Below, piece after piece: positions 1 to 10,520 of a DNA stretch of 64,000 bases. This stretch comes from Pseudomonas gingeri (lineage in GTDB: Bacteria; Pseudomonadota; Gammaproteobacteria; Pseudomonadales; Pseudomonadaceae), in the NCBI RefSeq assembly GCF_013385425.1, contig NZ_JACAQA010000007.1, forward strand, positions 124,001-188,000. Reading direction: 5' to 3'. The first letter of the stretch is position 1, and every line of letters starts with the position of its first letter. Under the pieces are notes generated by a model. The model ran no database searches, was not told the origin of the DNA, and saw nothing but the letters and a program-made list of their open reading frames with translations. Position numbers and translations under genes: made by a program.

Positions 1-3000
1 AGGTGTAGATCAGGTACGCCAGGTGTTGCGCATTCAGCCCCTCGATCTGCGGATTGTGCCGGGGCGCGGTGTCGATACCACTCTCGATCCGCGCTTCGCT
101 TTCCAGCAACAACACCGGCATCAGCGCCTGGGGGAAGCGTTCGCGCAGGCCGCGCTGGGTCAGCAGCACCTTCGGCGCGCTGTCCTCCAGCATATAGGCC
201 AGGCGCTCGGCCGGGTACGACGGATCCAGCGGCACATAACCGGCACCGGCCTTGAGAATGCCCACCAGGCCGGCGATCATTTCCAGGCTGCGTTCCACAC
301 AGATCGCCACCCGATCGTCGGCGCCGATGCCCTCGGCGATCAGCCGATGGGCAATCTGGTTGGCCCACTGGTTCAGTTCGCCGTAGCTCAGGCGCTGGCC
401 TTCATAGGTGACGGCCACCGCGTCAGGCCGGGCCGCCGCGTGGGCCTCGAACATCTGGTGCAGCAACAGGTCCGTCGGATAGATGCAATCGAAGGCGTTG
501 AAGTCTTCCTGCAACTGGCGGCGCTCGCTGGCCGGTAACCAGTCGAGGCTGTGCAACGGCGCATCCGGCTGTTGCTCCAGGGCCTCGGTCAGGTGCTCCA
601 GCACGGTATGCATATAACCGGCGATCCGTTCGGCACCGACCCCGGCCACGGCCTGGACGGTCAGGCCAAAGGACTCGCCGAGGTCGTCCACCGACAACGA
701 CAACGGATAGTTGGTCCGTTCCTCGCCGCCAAGCACCTCGACCCCGGCCCAGGTCCGGGCCTGGCCGGCGTCCTGCGGTCCCTGGGCACCCACGGCGACA
801 TGCCGGTAGTTCATCAGGGCGCTGAACAACGGCGTCGGTGCCGCCACGCCACTGCATCCCTGGGCCAATGACAACGGCGCGTGTTCATGGCCGAGCAAGG
901 CCGCCAGCCGCGCGTGGGTGGTCCGCACCGCCGCCTGGACCCCCTGCTCGCCCGCGGCCACCCGCAGCGGCAAGGTATTGATAAACATGCCCAGGGCCCG
1001 TTCGGCGCCCTGGCCACTGTGCAGGCGGCCCATCAGCACGGTGCCGAAGACCACGTCGCGACGCCCGGACAAGCGCGCCACCACCTGGCCCCAGGCCAGA
1101 TGGTGCAGGCTGGCGTTGCTCACGCCGAGGCGCCGGGCCTGGGCACGCAGGCGCTGGGCCAGATCCGGGTCTACCGACAGCAGCGCTTCCTCGACACCGC
1201 TGCCGTCGCCCTGCACATCCTGCAGGCCGAAGGGCAAAGTGGGCTCGTCGACATCACCGAGCATTTCGCGGAAGAACGCCTCGTGCTGCTCGCGACTCAC
1301 TCCCAGGCGGGCCTGGGCCACATGGTTGCGGTACGGGACCGAAGCTTCCAGTTCGGCGCCGCGGCCCCGGCTGAACGCCTCGATCTCCTTGCCCAGCAGG
1401 GCCAGGGAGGTGGCGTCATCGATCAGGTGATGGAACAGCAACACCGCGACCCAGCCGCCGTTGTCGGCGTCTTCGGCATAATGCAGGCGCATCATCGGTG
1501 CCTGACGCAAATCCAGGCGAATCCGTCGCGGATCGAAATGTTCTTGTAACTGAGCGGCCACATCACCCTGGTCCGGATGCGGCAGAAAGGCTTCGACCCG
1601 CAGCCGCGCCTCGCGCCAGACCACCTGGACCGGCTCATCGAGCTCTTCCCAGGCCACTGCGGTGCGCAGGATATCGTGACGGTCGATCACCGCCTGCAAG
1701 GACTCGGCAAAACCCAGCAACTGTTCAAAGGTGTCGACCCGCAGCAGGGCGTGCAACAGGTACGGATCGCCCTCGTCGCTCGAAAGATGGTGATAGAGGA
1801 TGCCTTCCTGCAGAGGCACCAGCGCGTAGATGTCCTGCACATTGCCGACACCGCCCGGGACACCGGCCACCACGCGGTCGATCTGGGCCTGGGTAAGTTG
1901 AGCCAGGGGCAACATGTCCGGCGTGATGTGCTGGCAGCCGGAGGGGATCGCATTGGCCGGCACGACAATCTCGCCGCCCTTGCCGCTGGCGGCCGCCAAT
2001 GCGGCCAGGGTCGGCTGGCCGAACAGCACACGGACATCGGCGCTCAGGCCGACCTGGCGCATGCGCTCGATGAGTTTCACCGCCAGCAACGAATGCCCGC
2101 CCAGTTCGAAGAACTGATCATGCCGACCGATCTGCTCGACACCAAGCAACTCGGCCCACAGCCCGGCCAGGGTGGTTTCCACCGGACCTTCGGGGGCCTG
2201 GTATTCGCGTCGGGCATAGGCCTCGGCCGCCGGCACCGGGAGTGCCTTGCGGTCCAGCTTGCCATTGGCGGTCAGCGGGAAGGCTTCAAGGCTGATAAAG
2301 GCACTTGGCAGCATGTACTCGGCCAGCACCAGACGCAGTTGATCACGCAGTTGCGCGGCGTCCAGTTCGACGCCGGCCTTGCCGATGACATAGGCCACCA
2401 GGCGCTTGTCGCCTGGTTCGTCCTCGCGCACCAGCACCACCGCGTCACGCACGCCCTCACAAGCGCCGAGTTGCGCCTCGATCTCGCCCAGTTCGATACG
2501 GAAACCGCGAATCTTCACCTGTTCGTCGTTACGACCCAGGTATTCCAGGCTGCCATCGGCCAGCCAGCGCCCCAGGTCGCCGGAGCGGTACATGCGGGCA
2601 CCCGGGGTCGCGTCAAACGGATCGTCGAGGAAGCGGGAAGCGTTCAGCTCGTCGCGATTGAGATAACCCCGGGCCACGCCCGCGCCACCGACGTACAGCT
2701 CCCCCACCACGCCGGGCGGCAACGGATAGCCGTAGCCGTCGAGCAGATACAGGCGCAGGTCGGGAATACGCTTGCCGATCGGGCTTACGCCCACCCGTTG
2801 GGCATCTTCGGCCTGCAGCGGGTAGTAGGTCACATGCACCGTGGTCTCGGTGATGCCATACATGTTTACCAGTTGCGTGGCGCTGTTCAGTTCCCGGGCG
2901 TACCAGGGCTTGAGCATCGCCGTGTCCAGAGCTTCACCGCCGAAAATCACCTGGCGCAACACATGCGCCTGCGGGTTCTCGTCCTGGGCAGCGATCAACT

Positions 3001-5110
3001 GGCGAAAGGCGCTTGGGGTCTGGTTGAGGACTGTTACACCGGCGCTGCAGAGCAGCTTGTAGCAGTCTTCGGGGGAGCGGCTGACCAGTTGCGGCACGAT
3101 CAGCAAACGACCGCCATGCAGCAGCGCGCCCCAGATTTCCCAGACCGAGAAGTCGAAGGCAAACGAGTGGAACAGCGCCCAGACGTCCGTTTCATTGAAG
3201 CCGAACCAGGCGTCGGTGGCCGAGAACAGCCGCGCGACGTTGCGATGTTCAACCATCACGCCCTTGGGCAGGCCGGTGGAGCCGGAGGTGTAGATCACGT
3301 AGGCCAGGTGCGTGGGGTTCACCACCACCTGCGGATTACGCATGGACTCGTCCCGCAGATCCGCATCGTCGAGATTGATGACCGGCACCTGCACTGCCGG
3401 CAAGGCTTCCTGCACCGCGTGCTGGCTGAGCAAGGCCACCGGGGCGCTGTCACCGAGGGTGTAGGCCAGGCGCTCGCGAGGGTAAGCCGGGTCCAGCGGC
3501 ACATAACCGGCGCCGGATTTGAGGATCCCCAGCAAGCCGATGATCATCGCCGGACCGCGTTCGACGCAGATCGCCACCCGATCGTCCGGGCGCACACCCA
3601 GGGCCAACAGACGATGGGCAACCTGGTTGGCGCGAGCGTTGAGCTCGCCATAGCTCAGGCTTTCACCCTGGTACACCAGCGCCACGGCATCCGGCCGCTC
3701 GGCGGCGCGGGCTTCGAACTGCTGGTGAATGGTGCGGTCTTCGGCGAAGTGTTGTGGCTCGGCATTCCAAGCCTGCAACTGCGCGGTTTCGCTGGCATTG
3801 AGCAGGGAGAACCCGCAAACCGGTAACTGTGCATCCGCCAGCCCCTGGTCCAGCACATGCTGCAAGCGCTCGGCCATGGACTCGATCTCGCCCGCCTGGA
3901 AATACGCCTCGTTGTAGATGTAGTGCAGCCGGGATTCACTATCGTAAGCATTGGTCCGCAGATGGATCGCCAGCGGTGTCTGTTCGTGATTGTTCGAACA
4001 CTTCACCGCACGGGCGCTCGCCGGTCCGAAGCGCAGCAGGGAGTTGTGTTGCTCGTAGGAGAAGGTCAGGTCGAACAGCTGCGTACGCTCGGTACGGCGC
4101 AACTCCAGCAGGCGGTTGAGATCGCTGACCGGGAAACGCTGGTTGCGGTAATCCTGCTTGAGCGCCCGACCGATGCCCTGGACCAGTTCGGCGAACGGCA
4201 GATCGGCGCTGAACTGCAAACGCACCGGGCTGAGCTGGGCAAACAGCCCCAGGGTCTTCTTGAAGCTGGCGTTGGAGCGGTTGAGGATCGGCAAGCCGAT
4301 CACCAGCTCATCGCGCTGCTGGGTCCGAGTGAAGTAGACGTACAGTGCGGTCAGAAGGACGTGGAAACGCGAGGCCTGCAGCTTGCCGGCCAGGTCGTCG
4401 ATACGATTCTCTAGGCCCCGGGCAAAACCGCGGGCGAAATGGCTGCTGCGGCTCGGGCCTTCAGCCTGGGCCTGGCGATAGCGCGGGAGCAGCAAGCGCT
4501 CGGGGATATCGCGGTATTTTTCCAACCAATAGGCCTGGTCGCGAACGAAACGCGGCGACTGGCGATAGTCGCGATCGTCGTCAATGAAATCGACATAGGA
4601 CGGCGCCGACAGATCAGGCGTGCGCTGATCGTGCAGGGCGTTGTAGATCTGGCAGAGGGAAGCAAAAAGCTCGTCGATGCCCCAACCGTCGAGCACGATA
4701 TGGTGGGCGTGGATGACAAGGTAGAAGCGCTGCGCTTCGAGCTTGAGCAAATGCAGTCGGAACAGCGGGCCGCCATCGAGCTTGAAGGCCCGTTCGAACT
4801 GACGCTGCATCCAGCTCGCGGCAGCCTGGCGCGGGTCCGCCTGTGCTTGCAGGTCCAGCGGTGCCACCCATACCGGCAGTGTCGCGGCGAAGGCCTGCAA
4901 CGGCACGCCCTGCTCGTCACGCTGCTCGAGCAGGACCATGCGCAGGGCATCGTGTTTATCGATCAACAGGTTCACGGCCTGCTGGAACACCTCGGGGTCG
5001 AGGTGCCCGTCAATCTCCAGGTAGCCGCCAATGTTGTACAACGGCGAGTCGCCCTGGGTCATCTGGTCCAGCCAGATATTGCGTTGGGCAGCGGTCAGGG
5101 CAAGAGCCAT
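1..5110 (-). CDS. NRPS (partial), first protein of a probable peptin-type lipopeptide synthetase; C-A(Thr)-T-C/E-A...
   Basis: Non-ribosomal peptide synthetase whose N-terminal 1,703 residues are visible; the gene leaves the window at the left edge. The ATG at 5110 opens directly into a condensation domain (about 1-430) of the starter/EntF-like type, with active motif HHIVLDG near residue 130. Next come an adenylation domain (about 450-960, core TSGSTG near 608), a carrier domain ([10 protein letters not shown] near 1004), and a dual condensation/epimerization domain. The dual domain has the extended [10 protein letters not shown] motif near 1110 and HHLIDDA near 1230. A second A domain starts near 1540 and is cut at its core-3 motif. 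Pocket residues of the first A domain read D-F-W-N-I-G-M-V-H, the threonine code. Thr followed by a dual C/E domain fits an N-terminal dehydrobutyrine, as in syringopeptin, thanapeptin and nunapeptin, so I infer the partner 'peptin' synthetase. It lies 139 bp downstream of the ABC exporter and shows no box of its own. Confidence 0.93.
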   Translation of the reverse strand, partial: MALALTAAQRNIWLDQMTQGDSPLYNIGGYLEIDGHLDPEVFQQAVNLLIDKHDALRMVLLEQRDEQGVPLQAFAATLPVWVAPLDLQAQADPRQAAASWMQRQFERAFKLDGGPLFRLHLLKLEAQRFYLVIHAHHIVLDGWGIDELFASLCQIYNALHDQRTPDLSAPSYVDFIDDDRDYRQSPRFVRDQAYWLEKYRDIPERLLLPRYRQAQAEGPSRSSHFARGFARGLENRIDDLAGKLQASRFHVLLTALYVYFTRTQQRDELVIGLPILNRSNASFKKTLGLFAQLSPVRLQFSADLPFAELVQGIGRALKQDYRNQRFPVSDLNRLLELRRTERTQLFDLTFSYEQHNSLLRFGPASARAVKCSNNHEQTPLAIHLRTNAYDSESRLHYIYNEAYFQAGEIESMAERLQHVLDQGLADAQLPVCGFSLLNASETAQLQAWNAEPQHFAEDRTIHQQFEARAAERPDAVALVYQGESLSYGELNARANQVAHRLLALGVRPDDRVAICVERGPAMIIGLLGILKSGAGYVPLDPAYPRERLAYTLGDSAPVALLSQHAVQEALPAVQVPVINLDDADLRDESMRNPQVVVNPTHLAYVIYTSGSTGLPKGVMVEHRNVARLFSATDAWFGFNETDVWALFHSFAFDFSVWEIWGALLHGGRLLIVPQLVSRSPEDCYKLLCSAGVTVLNQTPSAFRQLIAAQDENPQAHVLRQVIFGGEALDTAMLKPWYARELNSATQLVNMYGITETTVHVTYYPLQAEDAQRVGVSPIGKRIPDLRLYLLDGYGYPLPPGVVGELYVGGAGVARGYLNRDELNASRFLDDPFDATPGARMYRSGDLGRWLADGSLEYLGRNDEQVKIRGFRIELGEIEAQLGACEGVRDAVVLVREDEPGDKRLVAYVIGKAGVELDAAQLRDQLRLVLAEYMLPSAFISLEAFPLTANGKLDRKALPVPAAEAYARREYQAPEGPVETTLAGLWAELLGVEQIGRHDQFFELGGHSLLAVKLIERMRQVGLSADVRVLFGQPTLAALAAASGKGGEIVVPANAIPSGCQHITPDMLPLAQLTQAQIDRVVAGVPGGVGNVQDIYALVPLQEGILYHHLSSDEGDPYLLHALLRVDTFEQLLGFAESLQAVIDRHDILRTAVAWEELDEPVQVVWREARLRVEAFLPHPDQGDVAAQLQEHFDPRRIRLDLRQAPMMRLHYAEDADNGGWVAVLLFHHLIDDATSLALLGKEIEAFSRGRGAELEASVPYRNHVAQARLGVSREQHEAFFREMLGDVDEPTLPFGLQDVQGDGSGVEEALLSVDPDLAQRLRAQARRLGVSNASLHHLAWGQVVARLSGRRDVVFGTVLMGRLHSGQGAERALGMFINTLPLRVAAGEQGVQAAVRTTHARLAALLGHEHAPLSLAQGCSGVAAPTPLFSALMNYRHVAVGAQGPQDAGQARTWAGVEVLGGEERTNYPLSLSVDDLGESFGLTVQAVAGVGAERIAGYMHTVLEHLTEALEQQPDAPLHSLDWLPASERRQLQEDFNAFDCIYPTDLLLHQMFEAHAAARPDAVAVTYEGQRLSYGELNQWANQIAHRLIAEGIGADDRVAICVERSLEMIAGLVGILKAGAGYVPLDPSYPAERLAYMLEDSAPKVLLTQRGLRERFPQALMPVLLLESEARIESGIDTAPRHNPQIEGLNAQHLAYLIYT

Positions 5111-5249
5111 ACATTTCTTCTCGCAAAGGGTCAGCCTCGCCACGCGCAAAAGGCGGCGACAACTGGAAATTGAGTCAGGTCCAGGGGCCGGCCGACCTCG
5201 CTCAGCTTCGCGAAGGGCCGGTCCTGGAAAAGTTAAACAGCGCTGGAAA

Positions 5250-6956
5250 TCAGGCGCGCTTGCCCTGCACCGAACAATTCACGTCGGAGACGATCTTCCC
5301 GTCCACCAACTTGATGATGCGGTCGGCCAACTGGAAGTACTGGTCATCGTGGGTGATGATCAACACCGTCTTGCCGCGACGCTTGAGGTCCGGCAGCAGT
5401 TCCTCGTAGAAGAAGCGCTTGAACGGCGGGTCCTGGTCGGCGGCCCATTCGTCGAGCAGGTAGATCGGCCGGTCTTCCATGTAGGCGCAGACCAGCGCCA
5501 GGCGTTTCTGCTGACCGTAGGACAGGGCCTTGGTGGTGGAATAACCGAGCCCTTCGATCTTGATCTTGTCTTCCAGGCCGAGGGTCGCCAGGTACTTCTG
5601 CGCCAGTTCGGTGCTGGCGTCCTCTTCTTCGTCGGGACCGATCAGCCGGTTGAACAGATGGAAGTCGGAGAACACCGCGGAGAACAGGTCACGGTAGTCG
5701 CTGCGTGACGCTTCGTTGATCAGCTTGTCGTCGAGCAGCACCTGCCCGCCCTGTGGGATGTACAGGCCGCAGACAACCTTGGCCAGGGTGCTCTTGCCGC
5801 AGCCGTTGCCACCAACGATGTAGATCAGTTCGCCGGCACGCACCGTCAGGTCGATGGGCCCCAGGCCGAACCCGGTGCCGGTGAGCGGGTCCTGATAGTT
5901 CATGTGCACGTCGCGCAACTGGATGCTGTCCCAGGACTTCTTGTGATCCAGGCGCAGCACATTGGCGGATTCGCTGGCGAGGGCTTCCGGCTCCGGGTGC
6001 GGGTCGTTGATCGAGAAACCGAAATCCGCCAGGCGGCTGCCGGCGATACGGCCCTGGGCCAGCAACGGCATGGCGCCGATCAGCAGCGACAGCGGGCCCA
6101 TGATGTACAGCACCACCAGCACGCTGGCGGTCATGGTATTGGTATCGATCACCCCGAGCATGGGCGCGACGAACAGCAGGCAACCGATCAGCAGCGACAA
6201 GGTCAGCTGGCCGACGTTGTCGGCGGCGGTGTACCAGAGCCGTTCGATAAAGTTGTAACGCGCCACCTGGGTCGAGGACTCCTGGATCGCCGAGCGGCTG
6301 AACCAGCGGCGCCGGATGCCGTTGAGCTTGAGTTCCTTGAGACCGAACACCAGGGCGTGGGTGTATTCGTTGAACGAGGTGAACTCGTCACGCACTTTGT
6401 GCGAGAAGGAGATACCGCCCAGGAAAAAGAACAGGTACAGCGCCACCCCGACCACCATCAGGCCGACGGTTACCGCGAACACCACCCAGGACAGGTAGGC
6501 CAGGTAGGCGATGCCGAACAGCAGCACCGCCAACTCCACCAGCACCGACGGCATGATCACCAGGGTACTGTTGAGTTGCGGAATATCGCTGGTCAGCATC
6601 GTCAGAACGTTGGGTGCCCCGCGGCGGTCGATCTCTTCCAGGGGCGTGGCGAGGATCTTGCGGCACAGGGCAATCCGCAGGCGGGTCATGATGCGCATGC
6701 TGGCGTAGGCCGGAAACAATGCGGCACCGTTGCGGAACAAGAGCGACACCGCACTCAGGCCGACGAACCAGTACAACGACTGCAACTGGAAGCTTTCCTC
6801 ATGAATCGCCTCGTTGATCACCTTGATCACCGCGATGGACGCCACCCCGCTGATGATCCCGGTCAACAGGGTCATCAGCGTCAGCCAGGGATGATTGCGC
6901 CACAGCAGACGCATGACCGAGCCAGGTTTGGCCTTCTTCTCTTGCTCGTTTTTCAT
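5250..6956 (-). CDS. syrD: Cyclic peptide export ABC transporter, SyrD/PvdE type
   Basis: Inner-membrane exporter with transmembrane and ATPase domains fused (568 residues), the size and layout of the SyrD/PvdE family that moves lipopeptides or siderophores to the periplasm. The N-terminal half has about six membrane segments. The C-terminal half has Walker [10 protein letters not shown] near residue 381, the signature LSYGQQKR, Walker [11 protein letters not shown] and the H-loop ITHDD. The ATG at 6956 follows the SyrP-like gene by 76 bp, and the truncated NRPS gene follows 139 bp downstream, so the three probably form one operon transcribed leftward from the 8.2 kb intergenic region. The gap after it contains an imperfect GC-rich stem (about 5177-5233) that could partly attenuate transcription into the NRPS gene. 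Substrate is inferred from context: the mycin, the peptin, or both. Confidence 0.93.
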   Translation of the reverse strand: MKNEQEKKAKPGSVMRLLWRNHPWLTLMTLLTGIISGVASIAVIKVINEAIHEESFQLQSLYWFVGLSAVSLLFRNGAALFPAYASMRIMTRLRIALCRKILATPLEEIDRRGAPNVLTMLTSDIPQLNSTLVIMPSVLVELAVLLFGIAYLAYLSWVVFAVTVGLMVVGVALYLFFFLGGISFSHKVRDEFTSFNEYTHALVFGLKELKLNGIRRRWFSRSAIQESSTQVARYNFIERLWYTAADNVGQLTLSLLIGCLLFVAPMLGVIDTNTMTASVLVVLYIMGPLSLLIGAMPLLAQGRIAGSRLADFGFSINDPHPEPEALASESANVLRLDHKKSWDSIQLRDVHMNYQDPLTGTGFGLGPIDLTVRAGELIYIVGGNGCGKSTLAKVVCGLYIPQGGQVLLDDKLINEASRSDYRDLFSAVFSDFHLFNRLIGPDEEEDASTELAQKYLATLGLEDKIKIEGLGYSTTKALSYGQQKRLALVCAYMEDRPIYLLDEWAADQDPPFKRFFYEELLPDLKRRGKTVLIITHDDQYFQLADRIIKLVDGKIVSDVNCSVQGKRA

Positions 6957-7032
6957 TGGTTGCTGTCCTTGAATGCATTAGCCCGCGCAATGGCCGGTCG
7001 TTGAAAGTCCAGGGTCACTCGATTGCGATCAC

Positions 7033-8094
7033 TCAGGTCGGTTGCCAGACGTCATCCCGGGCAGTCATTTCGCCCATGGCGACGACGATCAGACGGGGTT
7101 CTTCGTAGGGGTCCCGGGCATGGGCGGCGAGCATGTTGTCGAGCATCACCACATCGCCCTTGCGCCAGTCGAAGCGCACCGCACAGGCCTCGTAGGCTTC
7201 GCCGATCAAGGCCATGACCGAGTCCTCGATGTCCGAGCCGTCGCCATAGCTGACCAGTCGTGGCAGGCGGTCGGCGCCGAACATGTCGAGCAGGTCCTCG
7301 CGCATTTCCTCGCCCAGGCAGAACGGGTGGTGCAGCTGCACCTGGTTGAAGAAGCAGCGCTCACCGGTGAACGGATGGCTGATCACCGCCGGGCACTGGG
7401 TGCGAATCTGCAGGGTGTCGCTGTCGAGCCATTCGAAGTCGGTGCCCTGCTCGCGGCAACGCTGTTCGACGACGCTGCGTTCAGGGGTGCCGAAGAACGA
7501 TTCCCAGCTCGGCTCGACGCCGGCGGTAAAGGTACGGCTGTACATCAGGCCCTTGCTTTCGAAACGCGCGACCACCTCGGCCGGCAGACGCTGGAGCACC
7601 TGGCGAATGTCCGCCAGCGGCGTCGCGCCACCGACCCGTGACGGCTGCTCGCAGAAGAACCATTGCTTGCGCGGCCAGCTTTCCAGGTGCGAACTCTCGT
7701 TGTGATAGAGGATCATCTCGCGCTCGGGATAAGGCGTGGAGCGATAGACATTGCGCCCGCCTTCTTTCTTCGGCAGGTCGCCATAAGTGCCGTGCAACCC
7801 GGGCGACAGCGCCTCGGCAAAGGCCTCGAAAGCCGCCACCGAGCCCAGCTCGAAACCACGGAACAGCACCGCGCCGTGACGGCACAGCAACGCCTCGATC
7901 GCCTCGCGTTGCGCACTCGCCCACAACACCGGATCCAGGCCAGGCGCGGCCGGTTCGATCACCACGGGCAAACTGCTGTCGGCTGCCAGCAGGGACAAAC
8001 GTACCGATGGATCCCCCGCCCGGTCGGGCCAGGCCGGCGCATCCGCCAGCGGTTCTTCGGTGAAAACAGGCGAAACGTTAGCTTGAAGACTCAT
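7033..8094 (-). CDS. syrP: SyrP-like Fe(II)/2-oxoglutarate beta-hydroxylase (TauD/TfdA family)
   Basis: Non-haem iron dioxygenase of the TauD/TfdA fold (353 residues). SyrP hydroxylates the beta carbon of carrier-bound aspartate during syringomycin assembly; this homologue is expected to make the 3-hydroxy-Asp at position 8 of the nonapeptide. The proximal iron-binding motif is YHNESSH (H-x-E). The distal His lies in NMLAAHARDP and the 2-oxoglutarate arginine in EEPRLIVV. I chose the ATG at 8094, preceded by AGGAG at 7 nt spacing, over an upstream in-frame TTG. It is the first gene of the leftward operon with the ABC exporter and the truncated NRPS gene, and its promoter faces that of the chlorothreonine operon. 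A role in the peptin pathway instead cannot be excluded. Confidence 0.88.
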   Translation of the reverse strand: MSLQANVSPVFTEEPLADAPAWPDRAGDPSVRLSLLAADSSLPVVIEPAAPGLDPVLWASAQREAIEALLCRHGAVLFRGFELGSVAAFEAFAEALSPGLHGTYGDLPKKEGGRNVYRSTPYPEREMILYHNESSHLESWPRKQWFFCEQPSRVGGATPLADIRQVLQRLPAEVVARFESKGLMYSRTFTAGVEPSWESFFGTPERSVVEQRCREQGTDFEWLDSDTLQIRTQCPAVISHPFTGERCFFNQVQLHHPFCLGEEMREDLLDMFGADRLPRLVSYGDGSDIEDSVMALIGEAYEACAVRFDWRKGDVVMLDNMLAAHARDPYEEPRLIVVAMGEMTARDDVWQPT

Positions 8095-8199
8095 GAACAA
8101 ACTCCTGGACCACAGCCCCTCACATCCACGTTGTACGGGGCAAGATCAACAGGCTCCGCCGCCGCGCAAGGATAAAAACACCGATGGCGGGGGGCTGTC

Positions 8200-8219
8200 T
8201 GTCACCGCAAACCGGGACA
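8200..8219. promoter_or_regulatory. syr-syp-like box, copy 1
   Basis: TGTCACC-N6-CGGGACA matches 12 of 14 dyad positions of the SalA/SyrF-associated syr-syp box, TGTCCCG-N6-CGGGACA (consensus quoted from memory). It lies about 105 bp from the syrP-like start codon, the likely target. Confidence 0.65.
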
Positions 8220-8267
8220 GCGGTGACCCGGGCGGCGGATGCGTCGCGATCACCGTCGGCACGCGTT

Positions 8268-8287
8268 TGTCCCCATTTCCCGCGACA
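8268..8287. promoter_or_regulatory. syr-syp-like box, copy 2
   Basis: TGTCCCC-N6-CGCGACA matches 12 of 14 dyad positions of the syr-syp box. It lies 152 bp before the syrB1-like ATG and is separated from it by the leader hairpin, so it probably drives the chlorothreonine operon. Confidence 0.65.
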
Positions 8288-8377
8288 GACGCAGGCCCGC
8301 GGTCGGTGCTGAAATGCGGCAACTGCGGATCGTGCCGGCTCTTCGAATGGAGCCTCCAGGCCGCAGGGATGTCTCGA

Positions 8378-8414
8378 GTGCAACGTCTTTCGCCACGGCG
8401 AAAAGACGTTGCAC
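8378..8414 (+). promoter_or_regulatory. Long leader hairpin upstream of the syrB1-like gene
   Basis: Arms GTGCAACGTCTTTCGCC (8378-8394) and its complement (8397-8414) pair over 17 bp with a single bulged A. The ribosome binding site AGGAG at about 8427 lies just outside the stem. No U-run follows, so it does not look like a simple terminator. It may be an RNA stabiliser, an attenuator or a protein-binding dyad. Confidence 0.7.
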
Positions 8415-8439
8415 CTGTTATTACACAGGAGCGTTAGTC

Positions 8440-10503
8440 ATGCCGATCAAGAACACTGGCGAATCGGTTAACACCCCGCCAGCCCCTCTCACGCCCGGTG
8501 CCTTCCTGCATGAGATATTCAGTGCCCGGGCCCGTGAATTTCCCGAGCGAACGGCGGTGTCCGACGCCACTCGGACATTGAGTTATGCCCAGCTCGAGGC
8601 GCTGTCGTCGAAGCTGGCCGCACGTTTGCGTCACGAAGGCGTCAAGGATGGCCTGCGTGTGGGCATGTACCTGCCGCGCAGCGCCGACCTGATCATCAGC
8701 CTGCTCGGCATCCTCAAGGCCGGCGGCACCTATGTCCCGGTCGACCCGCAATACCCGGGCAAACGCGTTGAGCACATCGTCCGTGACAGCGGCCTGGGCC
8801 TGGTGATCGGCGATGCCGCGAACCTGCCGAAAAGCCCGTCCCTGCGTGTGCTGTCCCTCGAGCAATTGCTGTCCGCGCCCGCGCTGGAACTGAGCGTTGA
8901 CGGCAGCCGCCGCGACCCGGACCAGGCCAGCGCCTACGTCATCTACACCTCCGGTTCCACCGGTGAGCCCAAGGGCGTACTGGTTTCCCACGGCAACGTC
9001 AGCCGCCTGCTGGAAAGCACACAACGGACCTACGGCTTCAACGCCCAGGACGTCTGGTCGATGTTCCACTCCATCGGCTTCGATTTCTCGGTCTGGGAAA
9101 TCTGGGGCGCCCTGGCCCACGGCGGCCAGGTCAGCGTGGTACCGTATGACGTCTCGCGCTCGCCTGCCGCCCTGCGCCAATGGCTGTCCGACCAGCGCGT
9201 GACCGTGCTCAGCCAGACCCCGTCGGCCTTCCGTGGCCTCGACGAGGCCGATCGCGGCGCCACCGCGCCCCTGGCCCTGCGTTATGTGGTCTTCGGTGGC
9301 GAAGCGCTGCCGGCCACCGTGCTGCGTCCCTGGGTTGAACGCCATGGCGACCAGAAACCGGCCCTGATCAACATGTACGGGATTACCGAAGCGACGGTGC
9401 ACAGCACCTTCAAGCGCGTACTCGGCCAGGATCTGGAAAGCAGCGCGATGGTCTCCATCGGCAAACCCCTGGACGGCTGGCAGTTGCATCTGCTCGACGC
9501 CAACCAGGTCGCGGTGCCCCAAGGCACGGCCGGCGAGCTGTACATCGAAGGCGCCGGCGTAGCCCAGGGTTACCTGAATCGCAGCGAGCTCAACGCCGAG
9601 CGTTTCATCCAGTTGCCCGGCACCTCGATCCGCGCCTACCGCACCGGCGACCTGCTGATCCTCGACAATGACGGTGAGTACCGTTATGCCGGCCGTTGCG
9701 ACGAACAGCTGAAGATCAGCGGTTTCCGTATCGAGCCGGGCGAGATCGAAGCCTGCCTGCAAACCAGCCCGAGCGTCTCTGCCGCCCATGTCGGCGCCCA
9801 TGACTACGGCGATGGCGACCTGCGCCTGGTGGCCTATGTGGTCCCGACCCAGGGCCTCGGCGCCTGGACCGAGCAGACCCGCAGCGAAGTGGCCGCCCTG
9901 GTGGCAGCCAGCCTGCCGGACTACATGCGTCCCTCGGCCTACCTGGCGCTGACCCAACTGCCAGTGACCGCTCACGGCAAGATCGACAAGAAACAGCTGC
10001 CCTCGCCGACCGCCGGCGTCACCCCGTCGCACTCGGTGGACGCCCAGGGTCTCAGCGAACCGGAGCAGCTCGTACTCAAGGTCTGGAGCGAAGACCTGGG
10101 CCTGAAGAACATCGGCCTGAATGACGACTTCTTCGATTTCGGCGGCACCTCCCTGGCCTTGATCCGCTCCCTGAGCAAACTCAAAAGCCATTACCAGATC
10201 AACATCGATCCCGGTGTCCTGGCCGACGGCGCAACCGCCAAGGTCCTCGCCGACTACATCTCGCGCATCGTTGCACCCGGGCAGTTCGTGCTCAAGGTGT
10301 GGGGTGAAGACCTGGGCCTGAAGAACATCGGCCTGAACGATGACTTCTTCGATTTCGGCGGCACCTCCCTGGCCCTGATCCGCTCCCTGAGCAAGCTCAA
10401 AAGCCATTACCAGATCAACATCGACCCGGCTGTCCTGGCCGACGGCGCCACCGCCAAAGCGCTGGCCGATTACATCTCCCGCACTCTTGTTCAAGCCCAT
10501 TGA
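8440..10503 (+). CDS. syrB1: SyrB1-like threonine-activating A-T-T protein
   Basis: Stand-alone NRPS loading protein (687 residues) that adenylates L-threonine and holds it as a thioester for chlorination. The adenylation domain spans about 1-540, with [11 protein letters not shown] near residue 170. Pocket residues read D-F-W-S-V-G-M-V-H, one change (N to S at position 278) from the usual Thr code. The carrier region is unusual. Two nearly identical carrier domains follow one another, both with [15 protein letters not shown], at a 72-residue (216-nt) period, whereas SyrB1 as I know it has one. The ATG at 8440 is preceded by ACAGGAG; the frame is open further upstream, but that stretch includes the hairpin and boxes, so I exclude it. 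It is the first gene of an operon with the chlorinase (start 17 bp after this stop) and the aminoacyl shuttle. Confidence 0.93.
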   Translation: MPIKNTGESVNTPPAPLTPGAFLHEIFSARAREFPERTAVSDATRTLSYAQLEALSSKLAARLRHEGVKDGLRVGMYLPRSADLIISLLGILKAGGTYVPVDPQYPGKRVEHIVRDSGLGLVIGDAANLPKSPSLRVLSLEQLLSAPALELSVDGSRRDPDQASAYVIYTSGSTGEPKGVLVSHGNVSRLLESTQRTYGFNAQDVWSMFHSIGFDFSVWEIWGALAHGGQVSVVPYDVSRSPAALRQWLSDQRVTVLSQTPSAFRGLDEADRGATAPLALRYVVFGGEALPATVLRPWVERHGDQKPALINMYGITEATVHSTFKRVLGQDLESSAMVSIGKPLDGWQLHLLDANQVAVPQGTAGELYIEGAGVAQGYLNRSELNAERFIQLPGTSIRAYRTGDLLILDNDGEYRYAGRCDEQLKISGFRIEPGEIEACLQTSPSVSAAHVGAHDYGDGDLRLVAYVVPTQGLGAWTEQTRSEVAALVAASLPDYMRPSAYLALTQLPVTAHGKIDKKQLPSPTAGVTPSHSVDAQGLSEPEQLVLKVWSEDLGLKNIGLNDDFFDFGGTSLALIRSLSKLKSHYQINIDPGVLADGATAKVLADYISRIVAPGQFVLKVWGEDLGLKNIGLNDDFFDFGGTSLALIRSLSKLKSHYQINIDPAVLADGATAKALADYISRTLVQAH
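10069..10482 (+). repeat. Tandem duplication of the SyrB1-like carrier domain
   Basis: Two direct copies of about 198 nt (10069-10266 and 10285-10482), offset by 216 nt and in frame, each encode a complete carrier domain with the phosphopantetheine serine in GGTSLAL. The protein copies differ at only a handful of residues (S/G, G/A, V/A), which indicates a recent duplication or continuing gene conversion. Confidence 0.9.
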
Positions 10504-10520
10504 CCGAAAAGGAAAAGCCC

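Larger units (their letters stand above)
8095..8439. promoter_or_regulatory. Divergent promoter region between syrP-like and syrB1-like genes
   Basis: 345 bp without a gene. It holds two 20-bp dyads resembling the syr-syp box (8200-8219 and 8268-8287), one suitably placed for each direction, and a long hairpin (8378-8414) immediately upstream of the syrB1-like ribosome binding site. No other reading frame here has coding character. Confidence 0.75.

Noticed and set aside
1577..3826. 749-codon plus-strand open frame opposite the truncated NRPS
   Set aside because: Antisense shadow; the minus strand encodes clear A, T and C/E domains over the same span.
8434..10500. 688-codon minus-strand open frame opposite the syrB1-like gene
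   Set aside because: It mirrors the A-T-T gene in a high-GC region; its translation is Gln/Gly/Val-rich with no domain, and the plus-strand gene is certain.
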